Positions 10,901-25,900 of a stretch of DNA of 64,000 bases are shown piece after piece (position 1 is the stretch's first letter; each line of letters begins with the position of its first letter). Position numbers and translations under genes: made by a program. Under the pieces are notes generated by a model that was not told the DNA's origin, made no database searches, and saw only the letters and a program-made list of their open reading frames with translations. The stretch is from Gymnothorax reevesii. Lineage: Eukaryota > Chordata > Actinopteri > Anguilliformes > Muraenidae. The stretch covers positions 72,645,501 through 72,709,500 of the forward strand of contig CM056574.1 in assembly GCA_029721435.1 (NCBI GenBank), in the 5' to 3' direction.

Positions 10901-13900
10901 AGGGCCATAAAAGCCATTGGACCAAACGATACCATATACGCATTGCACTGTGATCTGAAGCTGTTCCCAGGCCAGAAACACGCTCAGATTCACGTTCTGA
11001 GCTTAAAACCTCAAAGAAGCGTGTTTCCATGAAAGTGAGTATAGCCACAGTTTCAGCGCTCTAGCTCGCTTTCTTACAGATATAAACGCATATTCACTCC
11101 AATTCAGTCATATTGTCACAATTCACTCAAGTTTGTCACTTTCTCACTAAGTTACACACAGAAAGGACATTTTTGACAAGCAAAACTAAAAAAAAAGAAA
11201 GTTTTTGAAAAGTACAAATCTTCACTTCAGAAGCTTATATTCACTTAAAATTGGCCATACAAGCACATTGGACCAATCGATACAATATATGCAATGCACT
11301 GTGATCTGAAGCTGTTCCCTGGCCAGAAGCACGCACAGTTTCACATTCTGAGCTTAAAACCTCAAAGAAGCGTGTTTTCAGGAAAGCACGTATAGCCACA
11401 GTTTCAGCGCTCTAGCGCGCTTCCTTACAGAGATAGGAGCATATTCACTCCAATTCAGTAATATAGTCACAATTCACTGAAGTTGTTCACTTTCCCACTG
11501 AGTAACACACAGAATGGACATTTCTGACAAGCAAATCTAAAAAAAAGAAAGTTTTTGAAAAAGTGCATATCTTCACTTCAGAAGCTTCTTTTCACTTCCA
11601 AATGGCCATAAAAGCCATTGGACCAAACGATACCATATACGCATTGCACTGTGATCTGAAGCTGTTCCCAGGCCAGAAACACGCTCAGATTCACGTTCTG
11701 AGCTTAAAACCTCAAAGAAGCGTGTTTCCATGAAAGTGCGTATAGCCACAGTTTCAGCGCTCTAGCTCGCTTTCTTACAGAGATAAACGCATATTCACTC
11801 CAATTCAGTCATATTGTCACAATTCACTCAAGTTTGTCACTTTCCCACTAAGTTACACACAGAAAGGACATTTTTGACAAGAAAAAACTAAAAAAAAGAA
11901 AGTTTTTGAAAAAGTGCATATCTTCACTTCAGAAGCTTATATTCACTTCCAAATGGCCATACAAGGACATTCGAACAAACGATACAATATATGCATTGCA
12001 CTGTGATCTGAAGCTGTTGCCAGGCCGGAAACACGCTCAGATTCACGTTCTGAGCTAAAAACCTCAAAGAAGCATGTTTTCATGAAAGTGCGTATAGCCA
12101 CAGTTTCAGCGCTCTAGCTCGCTTTCTTACAGAGATAAACGCATATTCACTCCAATTCAGTCATATAGTCACAATTCACTCAAGTTTTTCACTTTCCCAC
12201 TGGGTTACACACAGAATGGACATTTTTGACAAGCAAAACAAAAAAAAAAGAAAGTTTTTGAAAAAGTGCATATCTTCACTTCAGAAGCTTCTATTCACTT
12301 CCAAATGGCCATACAAGCACATGGGAACAAACGTTACAATATATGCATTGCACTGTGATCTGAAGCTGTTGCCAGGCCAGAAACACGCTCAGATTCACGT
12401 TCTGAGCTTAAAACCTCAAAGAAGCGTGTTTTCAGGAAAGCACGTATAGCCACAGTTTCAGCGCTCTAGCGCGCTTCCTTACAGAGATACGAGCATATTC
12501 ACTCCAATTCAGTAATATAGTCACAATTCACTGAAGTTGATGACTTTCCCACTGAGTAACACACAGAATGGACATTTCTGACAAGCAAATCTAAAAAAAA
12601 GAAAGTTTTTGAAAAAGTGCATATCTTCACTTCAGAAGCTTCTATTCACTTCCAAATGGCCATAAAAGCCATTGGACCAAACGATACCATATACGCATTG
12701 CACTGTGATCTGAAGCTGTTCCCAGGCCAGAAACACGCTCAGATTCACGTTCTGAGCTTAAAACCTCAAAGAAGCGTGTTTCCATGAAAGTGCGTATAGC
12801 CACAGTTTCAGCGCTCTAGCTCGCTTTCTTACAGAGATAAACGCATATTCACTCCAATTCAGTCATATAGTCACAATTCACACAAGTTTTTCATTTTCCC
12901 ACTGGGTTACACACAGAAAGGACATTTTTGACAAGCAAAATTAAAAAAAAAGAAAGTTTTTGAGAAGTACATATCTTCACTTCAGAAGCTTATATTCACT
13001 TAAAATTGGCCATACAAGCACATTGGACCAATCGATACAATATATGCAATGCACTGTGATCTGATGCTGTTGCCAGGCCAGAAGCCCGCACAGTTTCACA
13101 TTCTGACCTTAAAACTTCAAAGAAGCGTGTTTTCATGAAAGCACGTATAGCCACAGTTTCAGCGCTCTAGCGCGCTTCCTGACAGAGATAAACGCATAAT
13201 CACTCGAATTCAGTCATATAGTCACAATTCACTCAAGTTTTTCACTTTCCCACTGGGTTATACACAGAAAGGACATTTTTGACAAGCAAAACTAAAAAAA
13301 AGAAAGTTTTTGAAAAAGTGCATATCTTCACTTCAGAAGCTTCTATTCACTTCCAAATGGCCATAAAAGCCATTGGACCAAACGATACCATATACACATT
13401 GCACTGTGATCTGAAGCTGTTCCCAGGCCAGAAACACGCTCAGATTCACGTTCTGAGCTTAAAACCTCAAAGAAGCGTGTTTCCATGAAAGTGAGTATAG
13501 CCACAGTTTCAGCGCTCTAGCTCGCTTTCTTACAGATATAAACGCATATTCACTCCAATTCAGTCATATTGTCACAATTCACTCAAGTTTGTCACTTTCC
13601 CACTAAGTTACACACAGAAAGGACATTTTTGACAAGCAAAACTAAAAAAAGGAAAGTTTTTGAAAAAGTACATATCTTCACTTCAGAAGCTTATATTCAC
13701 TTAAAATTGGCCATACAAGCACATTGGACCAATCGATACAATATATGCAATGCACTGTGATCTGAACCTGTTCCCTGGCCAGAAGCACGCACAGTTTCAC
13801 ATTCTGAGCTTAAAACCTCAAAGAAGCGTGTTTTCAGGAAAGCACGTATAGCCACAGTTTCAGCGCTCTAGTGCGCTTCCTTACAGAGATAGGAGCATAT

Positions 13901-13999
13901 TCACTCCAATTCAGTAATATAGTCACAATTCACTGAAGTTGTTCACTTTCCCACTGAGTAACACACAGAATGGACATTTCTGACAAGCAAATCTAAAAA

Positions 14000-16900
14000 A
14001 AAGAAAGTTTTTGAAAAAGTGCATATCTTCACTTCAGAAGCTTCTATTCACTTCCAAATGGACATAAAAGCCATTGGACCAAACGATACCATATACGCAT
14101 TGCACTGTGATCTGAAGCTGTTCCCAGGCCAGAAACACGCTCAGATTCACGTTCTGAGCTTAAAACCTCAAAGAAGCGTGTTTCCATGAAAGTGCGTATA
14201 GCCACAGTTTCAGCGCTCTAGCTCGCTTTCTTACAGAGATAAACGCATATTCACTCCAATTCAGTCATATAGTCACAATTCACACAAGTTTTTCATTTTC
14301 CCACTGGGTTACACACAGAAAGGACATTTTTGACAAGCAAAATTAAAAAAAAAGAAAGTTTTTGAGAAGTACATATCTTCACTTCAGAAGCTTATATTCA
14401 CTTAAAATTGGCCATACAAGCACATTGGACCAATCGATACAATATATGCAATGCACTGTGATCTGAAGCTGTTCCCTGGCCAGAAGCCCGCACAGTTTCA
14501 CATTCTGACCTTAAAACTTCAAAGAAGCGTGTTTTCATGAAAGCACGTATAGCCACAGTTTCAGCGCTCTAGCGCGCTTCCTGACAGAGATAAACGCATA
14601 ATCACTCGAATTCAGTCATATAGTCACAATTCACTCAAGTTTTTCACTTTCCCACTGGGTTATACACAGAAAGGACATTTTTGACAAGCAAAACTAAAAA
14701 AAAGAAAGTTTTTGAAAAAGTGCATATCTTCACTTCAGAAGCTTCTATTCACTTCCAAATGGCCAAAAAAGCCATTGGACCAAACGATACCATATAGACA
14801 TTGCACTGTGATCTGAAGCTGTTCCCAGGCCAGAAACACGCTCAGATTCACGTTCTGAGCTTAAAACCTCAAAGAAGCGTGTTTCCATGAAAGTGAGTAT
14901 AGCCACAGTTTCAGCGCTCTAGCTCGCTTTCTTACAGATATAAACGCATATTCACTCCAATTCAGTCATATTGTCACAATTCACTCAAGTTTGTCACTTT
15001 CCCACTAAGTTACACACAGAAAGGACATTTTTGACAAGCAAAACTAAAAAAAGGAAAGTTTTTGAAAAAGTACATATCTTCACTTCAGAAGCTTATATTC
15101 ACTTAAAATTGGCCATACAAGCACATTGGACCAATCGATACAATATATGCAATGCACTGTGATCTGAACCTGTTCCCTGGCCAGAAGCACGCACAGTTTC
15201 ACATTCTGAGCTTAAAACCTCAAAGAAGCGTGTTTTCAGGAAAGCACGTATAGCCACAGTTTCAGCGCTCTAGCGCGCTTCCTTACAGAGATAGGAGCAT
15301 ATTCACTCCAATTCAGTAATATAGTCACAATTCACTGAAGTTGTTCACTTTCCCACTGAGTAACACACAGAATGGACATTTCTGACAAGCAAATCTAAAA
15401 AAAAGAAAGTTTTTGAAAAAGTGCATATCTTCACTTCAGAAGCTTCTATTCACTTCCAAATGGCCATAAAAGCCATTGGACCAAACGATACCATATACGC
15501 ATTGCACTGTGATCTGAAGCTGTTCCCAGGCCAGAAACACGCTCAGATTCACGTTCTGAGCTTAAAACCTCAAAGAAGCGTGTTTCCATGAAAGTGAGTA
15601 TAGCCACAGTTTCAGCGCTCTAGCTCGCTTTCTTACAGAGATAAACGCATATTCACTCCAATTCAGTCATATTGTCACAATTCACTCAAGTTTGTCACTT
15701 TCTCACTAAGTTACACACAAAAAGGACATTTTTGACAAGCAAAACTAAAAAAAAGAAAGTTTTTGAAAAAGTACATATCTTCACTTCAGAAGCTTATATT
15801 CACTTAAAATTGGCCATACAAGCACATTGGACCAATCGATACAATAAATGCAATGCACTGTGATCTGAAGCTGTTCCCTGGCCAGAAGCACGCACAGTTT
15901 CACATTCTGAGCTTAAAACCTCAAAGAAGCGTGTTTTCAGGAAAGCACGTATAGCCACAGTTTCAGCGCTCTAGCGCGCTTCCTTACAGAGATAGGAGCA
16001 TATTCACTCCAATTCAGTCATATAGTCACAATTCACTGAAGTTGTTCACTTTCCCACTGAGTAACACACAGAATGGACATTTCTGACAAGCAAATCTAAA
16101 AAAAAGAAAGTTTTTGAAAAAGTGTATATCTTCACTTCAGAAGCTTCTTTTCACTTCCAAATGGCCATAAAAGCCATTGGACCAAACGATTCCATATACG
16201 CATTGCAATGTGATCTGAAGCTGTTCCCAGGCCAGAAACACGCTCAGATTCACGTTCTGAGCTTAAAACCTCAAAGAAGCGTGTTTCCATGAAAGTGCGT
16301 ATAGCCACAGTTTCAGCGCTCTAGCTCGCTTTCTCACAGAGATAAACGCATATTCACTCCAATTCAGTCATATTGTCACAATTCACTCAAGTTTGTCACT
16401 TTCCCACTAAGTTACACACAGAAAAGACATTTTTGACAAGAAAAAACTAAAAAAAAGAAAGTTTTTGAAAAAGTGCATATCTTCACTTCAGAAGCTTATA
16501 TTCACTTCCAAATGGCCATACAAGGACATTGGAACAAACGATACAATATATGCATTGCACTGTGATCTGAAGCTGTTGCCAGGCTGGAAACACGCTCAGA
16601 TTCACGTTCTGAGCTTCAAACCTCAAAGAAGCATGTTTTCATGAAAGTGCGTATAGCCACAGTTTCAGCGCTCTAGCTCGCTTTCTTACAGAGATAAACG
16701 CATATTCACTCCAATTCAGTCATATAGTCACAATTCACTCAAGTTTTTCACTTTCCCACTGGGTTACACACAGAATGGACATTTTTGACAAGCAAAACAA
16801 AAAAAAAAGAAAGTTTTTGAAAAAGTGCATATCTTCACTTCAGAAGCTTCTATTCACTTCCAAATGGCCATACAAGCACATGGGAACAAACGTTACAATA

Positions 16901-19900
16901 TATGCATTGCACTGTGATCTGAAGCTGTTGCCAGGCCGGAAACACGCTCAGATTCACGTTCTGAGCTTAAAACCTCAAAGAAGCATGTTTTCATGAAAGT
17001 GCGTATAGCCACAGTTTCAGCGCTCTAGTTCGCTTTCTTACAGAGATAAACGCATCTTCACTCCAATTCAGTCATATAGTCACCATTCACTCAAGTTTTT
17101 CACTTTCCCACTGGGTTACACACAGAAAGGACATTTTTGACAAGCAAAATTAAAAAAAAAGAAAGTTTTTGAAAAGTAAATATCTTCACTTCAGAAGCTT
17201 ATATTCACTTGAAATTGGCCATACAAGCACATTGGACCAATCGATACAATATATGCAATGCACTGTGATCTGAAGCTGTTCCCTGGCCAGAAGCCCGCAC
17301 AGTTTCACATTCTGACCTTAAAACTTCAAAGAAGCGTGTTTTCATGAAAGCACGTATAGCCACAGTTTCAGCGCTCTAGCGCGCTTCCTTACAGAGATAA
17401 ACGCATAATCACTCGAATTCAGTCATATAGTCACAATTCACTCAAGTTTTTCACTTTCCCACTGGGTTATACACAGAAAGGACATTTTTGACAAGCAAAA
17501 CTAAAAAAAAGAAAGTTTTTGAAAAAGTGCATATCTTCACTTCAGAAGCTTCTATTCACTTCCAAATGGCCATAAAAGCCATTGGACCAAACGATACCAT
17601 ATACGCATTGCACTGTGATCTGAAGCTGTTCCCAGGCCAGAAACACGCTCAGATTCACGTTCTGAGCTTAAAACCTCAAAGAAGCGTGTTTCCATGAAAG
17701 TGCGTATAGCCACAGTTTCAGCGCTCTAGCTCGCTTTCTTACAGAGATAAACGCATATTCACTCCAATTCAGTCATATAGTCACAATTCACACAAGTTTT
17801 TCATTTTCCCACTGGGTTACACACAGAAAGGACATTTTTGACAAGCAAAATTAAAAAAAAAGAAAGTTTTTGAGAAGTACATATCTTCACTTCAGAAGCT
17901 TATATTCACTTAAAATTGGCCATACAAGCACATTGGACCAATCGATACAATATATGCAATGCACTGTGATCTGAAGCTGTTCCCTGGCCAGAAGCCCGCA
18001 CAGTTTCACATTCTGACCTTAAAACTTCAAAGAAGCGTGTTTTCATGAAAGCACGTATAGCCACAGTTTCAGCGCTCTAGCGCGCTTCCTGACAGAGATA
18101 AACGCATAATCACTCGAATTCAGTCATATAGTCACAATTCACTCAAGTTTTTCACTTTCCCACTGGGTTATACACAGAAAGGACATTTTTGACAAGCAAA
18201 ACTAAAAAAAAGAAAGTTTTTGAAAAAGTGCATATCTTCACTTCAGAAGCTTCTATTCACTTCCAAATGGCCAAAAAAGCCATTGGACCAAACGATACCA
18301 TATAGACATTGCACTGTGATCTGAAGCTGTTCCCAGGCCAGAAACACGCTCAGATTCACGTTCTGAGCTTAAAACCTCAAAGAAGCGTGTTTCCATGAAA
18401 GTGAGTATAGCCACAGTTTCAGCGCTCTAGCTCGCTTTCTTACAGATATAAACGCATATTCACTCCAATTCAGTCATATTGTCACAATTCACTCAAGTTT
18501 GTCACTTTCCCACTAAGTTACACACAGAAAGGACATTTTTGACAAGCAAAACTAAAAAAAGGAAAGTTTTTGAAAAAGTACATATCTTCACTTCAGAAGC
18601 TTATATTCACTTAAAATTGGCCATACAAGCACATTGGACCAATCGATACAATATATGCAATGCACTGTGATCTGAACCTGTTCCCTGGCCAGAAGCACGC
18701 ACAGTTTCACATTCTGAGCTTAAAACCTCAAAGAAGCGTGTTTTCAGGAAAGCACGTATAGCCACAGTTTCAGCGCTCTAGCGCGCTTCCTTACAGAGAT
18801 AGGAGCATATTCACTCCAATTCAGTAATATAGTCACAATTCACTGAAGTTGTTCACTTTCCCACTGAGTAACACACAGAATGGACATTTCTGACAAGCAA
18901 ATCTAAAAAAAAGAAAGTTTTTGAAAAAGTGCATATCTTCACTTCAGAAGCTTCTATTCACTTCCAAATGGCCATAAAAGCCATTGGACCAAACGATACC
19001 ATATACGCATTGCACTGTGATCTGAAGCTGTTCCCAGGCCAGAAACACGCTCAGATTCACGTTCTGAGCTTAAAACCTCAAAGAAGCGTGTTTCCATGAA
19101 AGTGAGTATAGCCACAGTTTCAGCGCTCTAGCTCGCTTTCTTACAGAGATAAACGCATATTCACTCCAATTCAGTCATATTGTCACAATTCACTCAAGTT
19201 TGTCACTTTCTCACTAAGTTACACACAAAAAGGACATTTTTGACAAGCAAAACTAAAAAAAAGAAAGTTTTTGAAAAAGTACATATCTTCACTTCAGAAG
19301 CTTATATTCACTTAAAATTGGCCATACAAGCACATTGGACCAATCGATACAATAAATGCAATGCACTGTGATCTGAAGCTGTTCCCTGGCCAGAAGCACG
19401 CACAGTTTCACATTCTGAGCTTAAAACCTCAAAGAAGCGTGTTTTCAGGAAAGCACGTATAGCCACAGTTTCAGCGCTCTAGCGCGCTTCCTTACAGAGA
19501 TAGGAGCATATTCACTCCAATTCAGTCATATAGTCACAATTCACTGAAGTTGTTCACTTTCCCACTGAGTAACACACAGAATGGACATTTCTGACAAGCA
19601 AATCTAAAAAAAAGAAAGTTTTTGAAAAAGTGTATATCTTCACTTCAGAAGCTTCTTTTCACTTCCAAATGGCCATAAAAGCCATTGGACCAAACGATTC
19701 CATATACGCATTGCAATGTGATCTGAAGCTGTTCCCAGGCCAGAAACACGCTCAGATTCACGTTCTGAGCTTAAAACCTCAAAGAAGCGTGTTTCCATGA
19801 AAGTGCGTATAGCCACAGTTTCAGCGCTCTAGCTCGCTTTCTCACAGAGATAAACGCATATTCACTCCAATTCAGTCATATTGTCACAATTCACTCAAGT

Positions 19901-22900
19901 TTGTCACTTTCCCACTAAGTTACACACAGAAAAGACATTTTTGACAAGAAAAAACTAAAAAAAAGAAAGTTTTTGAAAAAGTGCATATCTTCACTTCAGA
20001 AGCTTATATTCACTTCCAAATGGCCATACAAGGACATTGGAACAAACGATACAATATATGCATTGCACTGTGATCTGAAGCTGTTGCCAGGCTGGAAACA
20101 CGCTCAGATTCACGTTCTGAGCTTCAAACCTCAAAGAAGCATGTTTTCATGAAAGTGCGTATAGCCACAGTTTCAGCGCTCTAGCTCGCTTTCTTACAGA
20201 GATAAACGCATATTCACTCCAATTCAGTCATATAGTCACAATTCACTCAAGTTTTTCACTTTCCCACTGGGTTACACACAGAATGGACATTTTTGACAAG
20301 CAAAACAAAAAAAAAAGAAAGTTTTTGAAAAAGTGCATATCTTCACTTCAGAAGCTTCTATTCACTTCCAAATGGCCATACAAGCACATGGGAACAAACG
20401 TTACAATATATGCATTGCACTGTGATCTGAAGCTGTTGCCAGGCCGGAAACACGCTCAGATTCACGTTCTGAGCTTAAAACCTCAAAGAAGCATGTTTTC
20501 ATGAAAGTGCGTATAGCCACAGTTTCAGCGCTCTAGTTCGCTTTCTTACAGAGATAAACGCATCTTCACTCCAATTCAGTCATATAGTCACCATTCACTC
20601 AAGTTTTTCACTTTCCCACTGGGTTACACACAGAAAGGACATTTTTGACAAGCAAAATTAAAAAAAAAGAAAGTTTTTGAAAAGTAAATATCTTCACTTC
20701 AGAAGCTTATATTCACTTGAAATTGGCCATACAAGCACATTGGACCAATCGATACAATATATGCAATGCACTGTGATCTGAAGCTGTTCCCTGGCCAGAA
20801 GCCCGCACAGTTTCACATTCTGACCTTAAAACTTCAAAGAAGCGTGTTTTCATGAAAGCACGTATAGCCACAGTTTCAGCGCTCTAGCGCGCTTCCTTAC
20901 AGAGATAAACGCATAATCACTCGAATTCAGTCATATAGTCACAATTCACTCAAGTTTTTCACTTTCCCACTGGGTTATACACAGAAAGGACATTTTTGAC
21001 AAGCAAAACTAAAAAAAAGAAAGTTTTTGAAAAAGTGCATATCTTCACTTCAGAAGCTTCTATTCACTTCCAAATGGCCATAAAAGCCATTGGACCAAAC
21101 GATACCATATACGCATTGCACTGTGATCTGAAGCTGTTCCCAGGCCAGAAACACGCTCAGATTCACGTTCTGAGCTTAAAACCTCAAAGAAGCGTGTTTC
21201 CATGAAAGTGCGTATAGCCACAGTTTCAGCGCTCTAGCTCGCTTTCTTACAGAGATAAACGCATATTCACTCCAATTCAGTCATATAGTCACAATTCACA
21301 CAAGTTTTTCATTTTCCCACTGGGTTACACACAGAAAGGACATTTTTGACAAGCAAAATTAAAAAAAAAGAAAGTTTTTGAGAAGTACATATCTTCACTT
21401 CAGAAGCTTATATTCACTTAAAATTGGCCATACAAGCACATTGGACCAATCGATACAATATATGCAATGCACTGTGATCTGAAGCTGTTCCCTGGCCAGA
21501 AGCCCGCACAGTTTCACATTCTGACCTTAAAACTTCAAAGAAGCGTGTTTTCATGAAAGCACGTATAGCCACAGTTTCAGCGCTCTAGCGCGCTTCCTGA
21601 CAGAGATAAACGCATAATCACTCGAATTCAGTCATATAGTCACAATTCACTCAAGTTTTTCACTTTCCCACTGGGTTATACACAGAAAGGACATTTTTGA
21701 CAAGCAAAACTAAAAAAAAGAAAGTTTTTGAAAAAGTGCATATCTTCACTTCAGAAGCTTCTATTCACTTCCAAATGGCCAAAAAAGCCATTGGACCAAA
21801 CGATACCATATAGACATTGCACTGTGATCTGAAGCTGTTCCCAGGCCAGAAACACGCTCAGATTCACGTTCTGAGCTTAAAACCTCAAAGAAGCGTGTTT
21901 CCATGAAAGTGAGTATAGCCACAGTTTCAGCGCTCTAGCTCGCTTTCTTACAGATATAAACGCATATTCACTCCAATTCAGTCATATTGTCACAATTCAC
22001 TCAAGTTTGTCACTTTCCCACTAAGTTACACACAGAAAGGACATTTTTGACAAGCAAAACTAAAAAAAGGAAAGTTTTTGAAAAAGTACATATCTTCACT
22101 TCAGAAGCTTATATTCACTTAAAATTGGCCATACAAGCACATTGGACCAATCGATACAATATATGCAATGCACTGTGATCTGAACCTGTTCCCTGGCCAG
22201 AAGCACGCACAGTTTCACATTCTGAGCTTAAAACCTCAAAGAAGCGTGTTTTCAGGAAAGCACGTATAGCCACAGTTTCAGCGCTCTAGCGCGCTTCCTT
22301 ACAGAGATAGGAGCATATTCACTCCAATTCAGTAATATAGTCACAATTCACTGAAGTTGTTCACTTTCCCACTGAGTAACACACAGAATGGACATTTCTG
22401 ACAAGCAAATCTAAAAAAAAGAAAGTTTTTGAAAAAGTGCATATCTTCACTTCAGAAGCTTCTATTCACTTCCAAATGGCCATAAAAGCCATTGGACCAA
22501 ACGATACCATATACGCATTGCACTGTGATCTGAAGCTGTTCCCAGGCCAGAAACACGCTCAGATTCACGTTCTGAGCTTAAAACCTCAAAGAAGCGTGTT
22601 TCCATGAAAGTGAGTATAGCCACAGTTTCAGCGCTCTAGCTCGCTTTCTTACAGAGATAAACGCATATTCACTCCAATTCAGTCATATTGTCACAATTCA
22701 CTCAAGTTTGTCACTTTCTCACTAAGTTACACACAAAAAGGACATTTTTGACAAGCAAAACTAAAAAAAAGAAAGTTTTTGAAAAAGTACATATCTTCAC
22801 TTCAGAAGCTTATATTCACTTAAAATTGGCCATACAAGCACATTGGACCAATCGATACAATAAATGCAATGCACTGTGATCTGAAGCTGTTCCCTGGCCA

Positions 22901-25900
22901 GAAGCACGCACAGTTTCACATTCTGAGCTTAAAACCTCAAAGAAGCGTGTTTTCAGGAAAGCACGTATAGCCACAGTTTCAGCGCTCTAGCGCGCTTCCT
23001 TACAGAGATAGGAGCATATTCACTCCAATTCAGTCATATAGTCACAATTCACTGAAGTTGTTCACTTTCCCACTGAGTAACACACAGAATGGACATTTCT
23101 GACAAGCAAATCTAAAAAAAAGAAAGTTTTTGAAAAAGTGTATATCTTCACTTCAGAAGCTTCTTTTCACTTCCAAATGGCCATAAAAGCCATTGGACCA
23201 AACGATTCCATATACGCATTGCAATGTGATCTGAAGCTGTTCCCAGGCCAGAAACACGCTCAGATTCACGTTCTGAGCTTAAAACCTCAAAGAAGCGTGT
23301 TTCCATGAAAGTGCGTATAGCCACAGTTTCAGCGCTCTAGCTCGCTTTCTCACAGAGATAAACGCATATTCACTCCAATTCAGTCATATTGTCACAATTC
23401 ACTCAAGTTTGTCACTTTCCCACTAAGTTACACACAGAAAAGACATTTTTGACAAGAAAAAACTAAAAAAAAGAAAGTTTTTGAAAAAGTGCATATCTTC
23501 ACTTCAGAAGCTTATATTCACTTCCAAATGGCCATACAAGGACATTGGAACAAACGATACAATATATGCATTGCACTGTGATCTGAAGCTGTTGCCAGGC
23601 TGGAAACACGCTCAGATTCACGTTCTGAGCTTCAAACCTCAAAGAAGCATGTTTTCATGAAAGTGCGTATAGCCACAGTTTCAGCGCTCTAGCTCGCTTT
23701 CTTACAGAGATAAACGCATATTCACTCCAATTCAGTCATATAGTCACAATTCACTCAAGTTTTTCACTTTCCCACTGGGTTACACACAGAATGGACATTT
23801 TTGACAAGCAAAACAAAAAAAAAAGAAAGTTTTTGAAAAAGTGCATATCTTCACTTCAGAAGCTTCTATTCACTTCCAAATGGCCATACAAGCACATGGG
23901 AACAAACGTTACAATATATGCATTGCACTGTGATCTGAAGCTGTTGCCAGGCCGGAAACACGCTCAGATTCACGTTCTGAGCTTAAAACCTCAAAGAAGC
24001 ATGTTTTCATGAAAGTGCGTATAGCCACAGTTTCAGCGCTCTAGTTCGCTTTCTTACAGAGATAAACGCATCTTCACTCCAATTCAGTCATATAGTCACC
24101 ATTCACTCAAGTTTTTCACTTTCCCACTGGGTTACACACAGAAAGGACATTTTTGACAAGCAAAATTAAAAAAAAAGAAAGTTTTTGAAAAGTAAATATC
24201 TTCACTTCAGAAGCTTATATTCACTTGAAATTGGCCATACAAGCACATTGGACCAATCGATACAATATATGCAATGCACTGTGATCTGAAGCTGTTCCCT
24301 GGCCAGAAGCCCGCACAGTTTCACATTCTGACCTTAAAACTTCAAAGAAGCGTGTTTTCATGAAAGCACGTATAGCCACAGTTTCAGCGCTCTAGCGCGC
24401 TTCCTTACAGAGATAAACGCATAATCACTCGAATTCAGTCATATAGTCACAATTCACTCAAGTTTTTCACTTTCCCACTGGGTTATACACAGAAAGGACA
24501 TTTTTGACAAGCAAAACTAAAAAAAAGAAAGTTTTTGAAAAAGTGCATATCTTCACTTCAGAAGCTTCTATTCACTTCCAAATGGCCATAAAAGCCATTG
24601 GACCAAACGATACCATATACGCATTGCACTGTGATCTGAAGCTGTTCCCAGGCCAGAAACACGCTCAGATTCACGTTCTGAGCTTAAAACCTCAAAGAAG
24701 CGTGTTTCCATGAAAATGCGTATAGCCACAGTTTCAGCGCTCTAGCTCGCTTTCTTACAGAGATAAACGCATATTCACTCCAATTCAGTCATATAGTCAC
24801 AATTCACACAAGTTTTTCATTTTCCCACTGGGTTACACACAGAAAGGACATTTTTGACAAGCAAAATTAAAAAAAAAGAAAGTTTTTGAGAAGTACATAT
24901 CTTCACTTCAGAAGCTTATATTCACTTAAAATTGGCCATACAAGCACATTGGACCAATCGATACAATATATGCAATGCACTGTGATCTGAAGCTGTTCCC
25001 TGGCCAGAAGCCCGCACAGTTTCACATTCTGACCTTAAAACTTCAAAGAAGCGTGTTTTCATGAAAGCACGTATAGCCACAGTTTCAGCGCTCTAGCGCG
25101 CTTCCTGACAGAGATAAACGCATAATCACTCGAATTCAGTCATATAGTCACAATTCACTCAAGTTTTTCACTTTCCCACTGGGTTATACACAGAAAGGAC
25201 ATTTTTGACAAGCAAAACTAAAAAAAAGAAAGTTTTTGAAAAAGTGCATATCTTCACTTCAGAAGCTTCTATTCACTTCCAAATGGCCATAAAAGCCATT
25301 GGACCAAACGATACCATATACACATTGCACTGTGATCTGAAGCTGTTCCCAGGCCAGAAACACGCTCAGATTCACGTTCTGAGCTTAAAACCTCAAAGAA
25401 GCGTGTTTCCATGAAAGTGAGTATAGCCACAGTTTCAGCGCTCTAGCTCGCTTTCTTACAGATATAAACGCATATTCACTCCAATTCAGTCATATTGTCA
25501 CAATTCACTCAAGTTTGTCACTTTCCCACTAAGTTACACACAGAAAGGACATTTTTGACAAGCAAAACTAAAAAAAGGAAAGTTTTTGAAAAAGTACATA
25601 TCTTCACTTCAGAAGCTTATATTCACTTAAAATTGGCCATACAAGAACATTGGACCAATCGATACAATATATGCAATGCACTGTGATCTGAACCTGTTCC
25701 CTGGCCAGAAGCACGCACAGTTTCACATTCTGAGCTTAAAACCTCAAAGAAGCGTGTTTTCAGGAAAGCACGTATAGCCACAGTTTCAGCGCTCTAGCGC
25801 GCTTCCTTACAGAGATAGGAGCATATTCACTCCAATTCAGTAATATAGTCACAATTCACTGAAGTTGTTCACTTTCCCACTGAGTAACACACAGAATGGA

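Larger units (their letters stand above)
1..13999. repeat. Mosaic satellite section with long-offset duplications
   Basis: Subtype order repeats over long distances but not with one uniform period. The segment from about 2,002 to 5,750 recurs at about 9,721 to 13,470 (offset about 7,720 bp, 22 monomers). About 5,750-7,600 recurs at about 9,960-11,810 (offset 4,210 bp, 12 monomers). A block near 1,180-1,480 recurs near 8,200-8,500 (offset 7,018 bp, 20 monomers), and the block at 9,007 recurs at 13,569 (4,562 bp, 13 monomers). This fits repeated unequal exchange of whole-monomer blocks. Block edges were estimated by eye. Confidence 0.8.
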
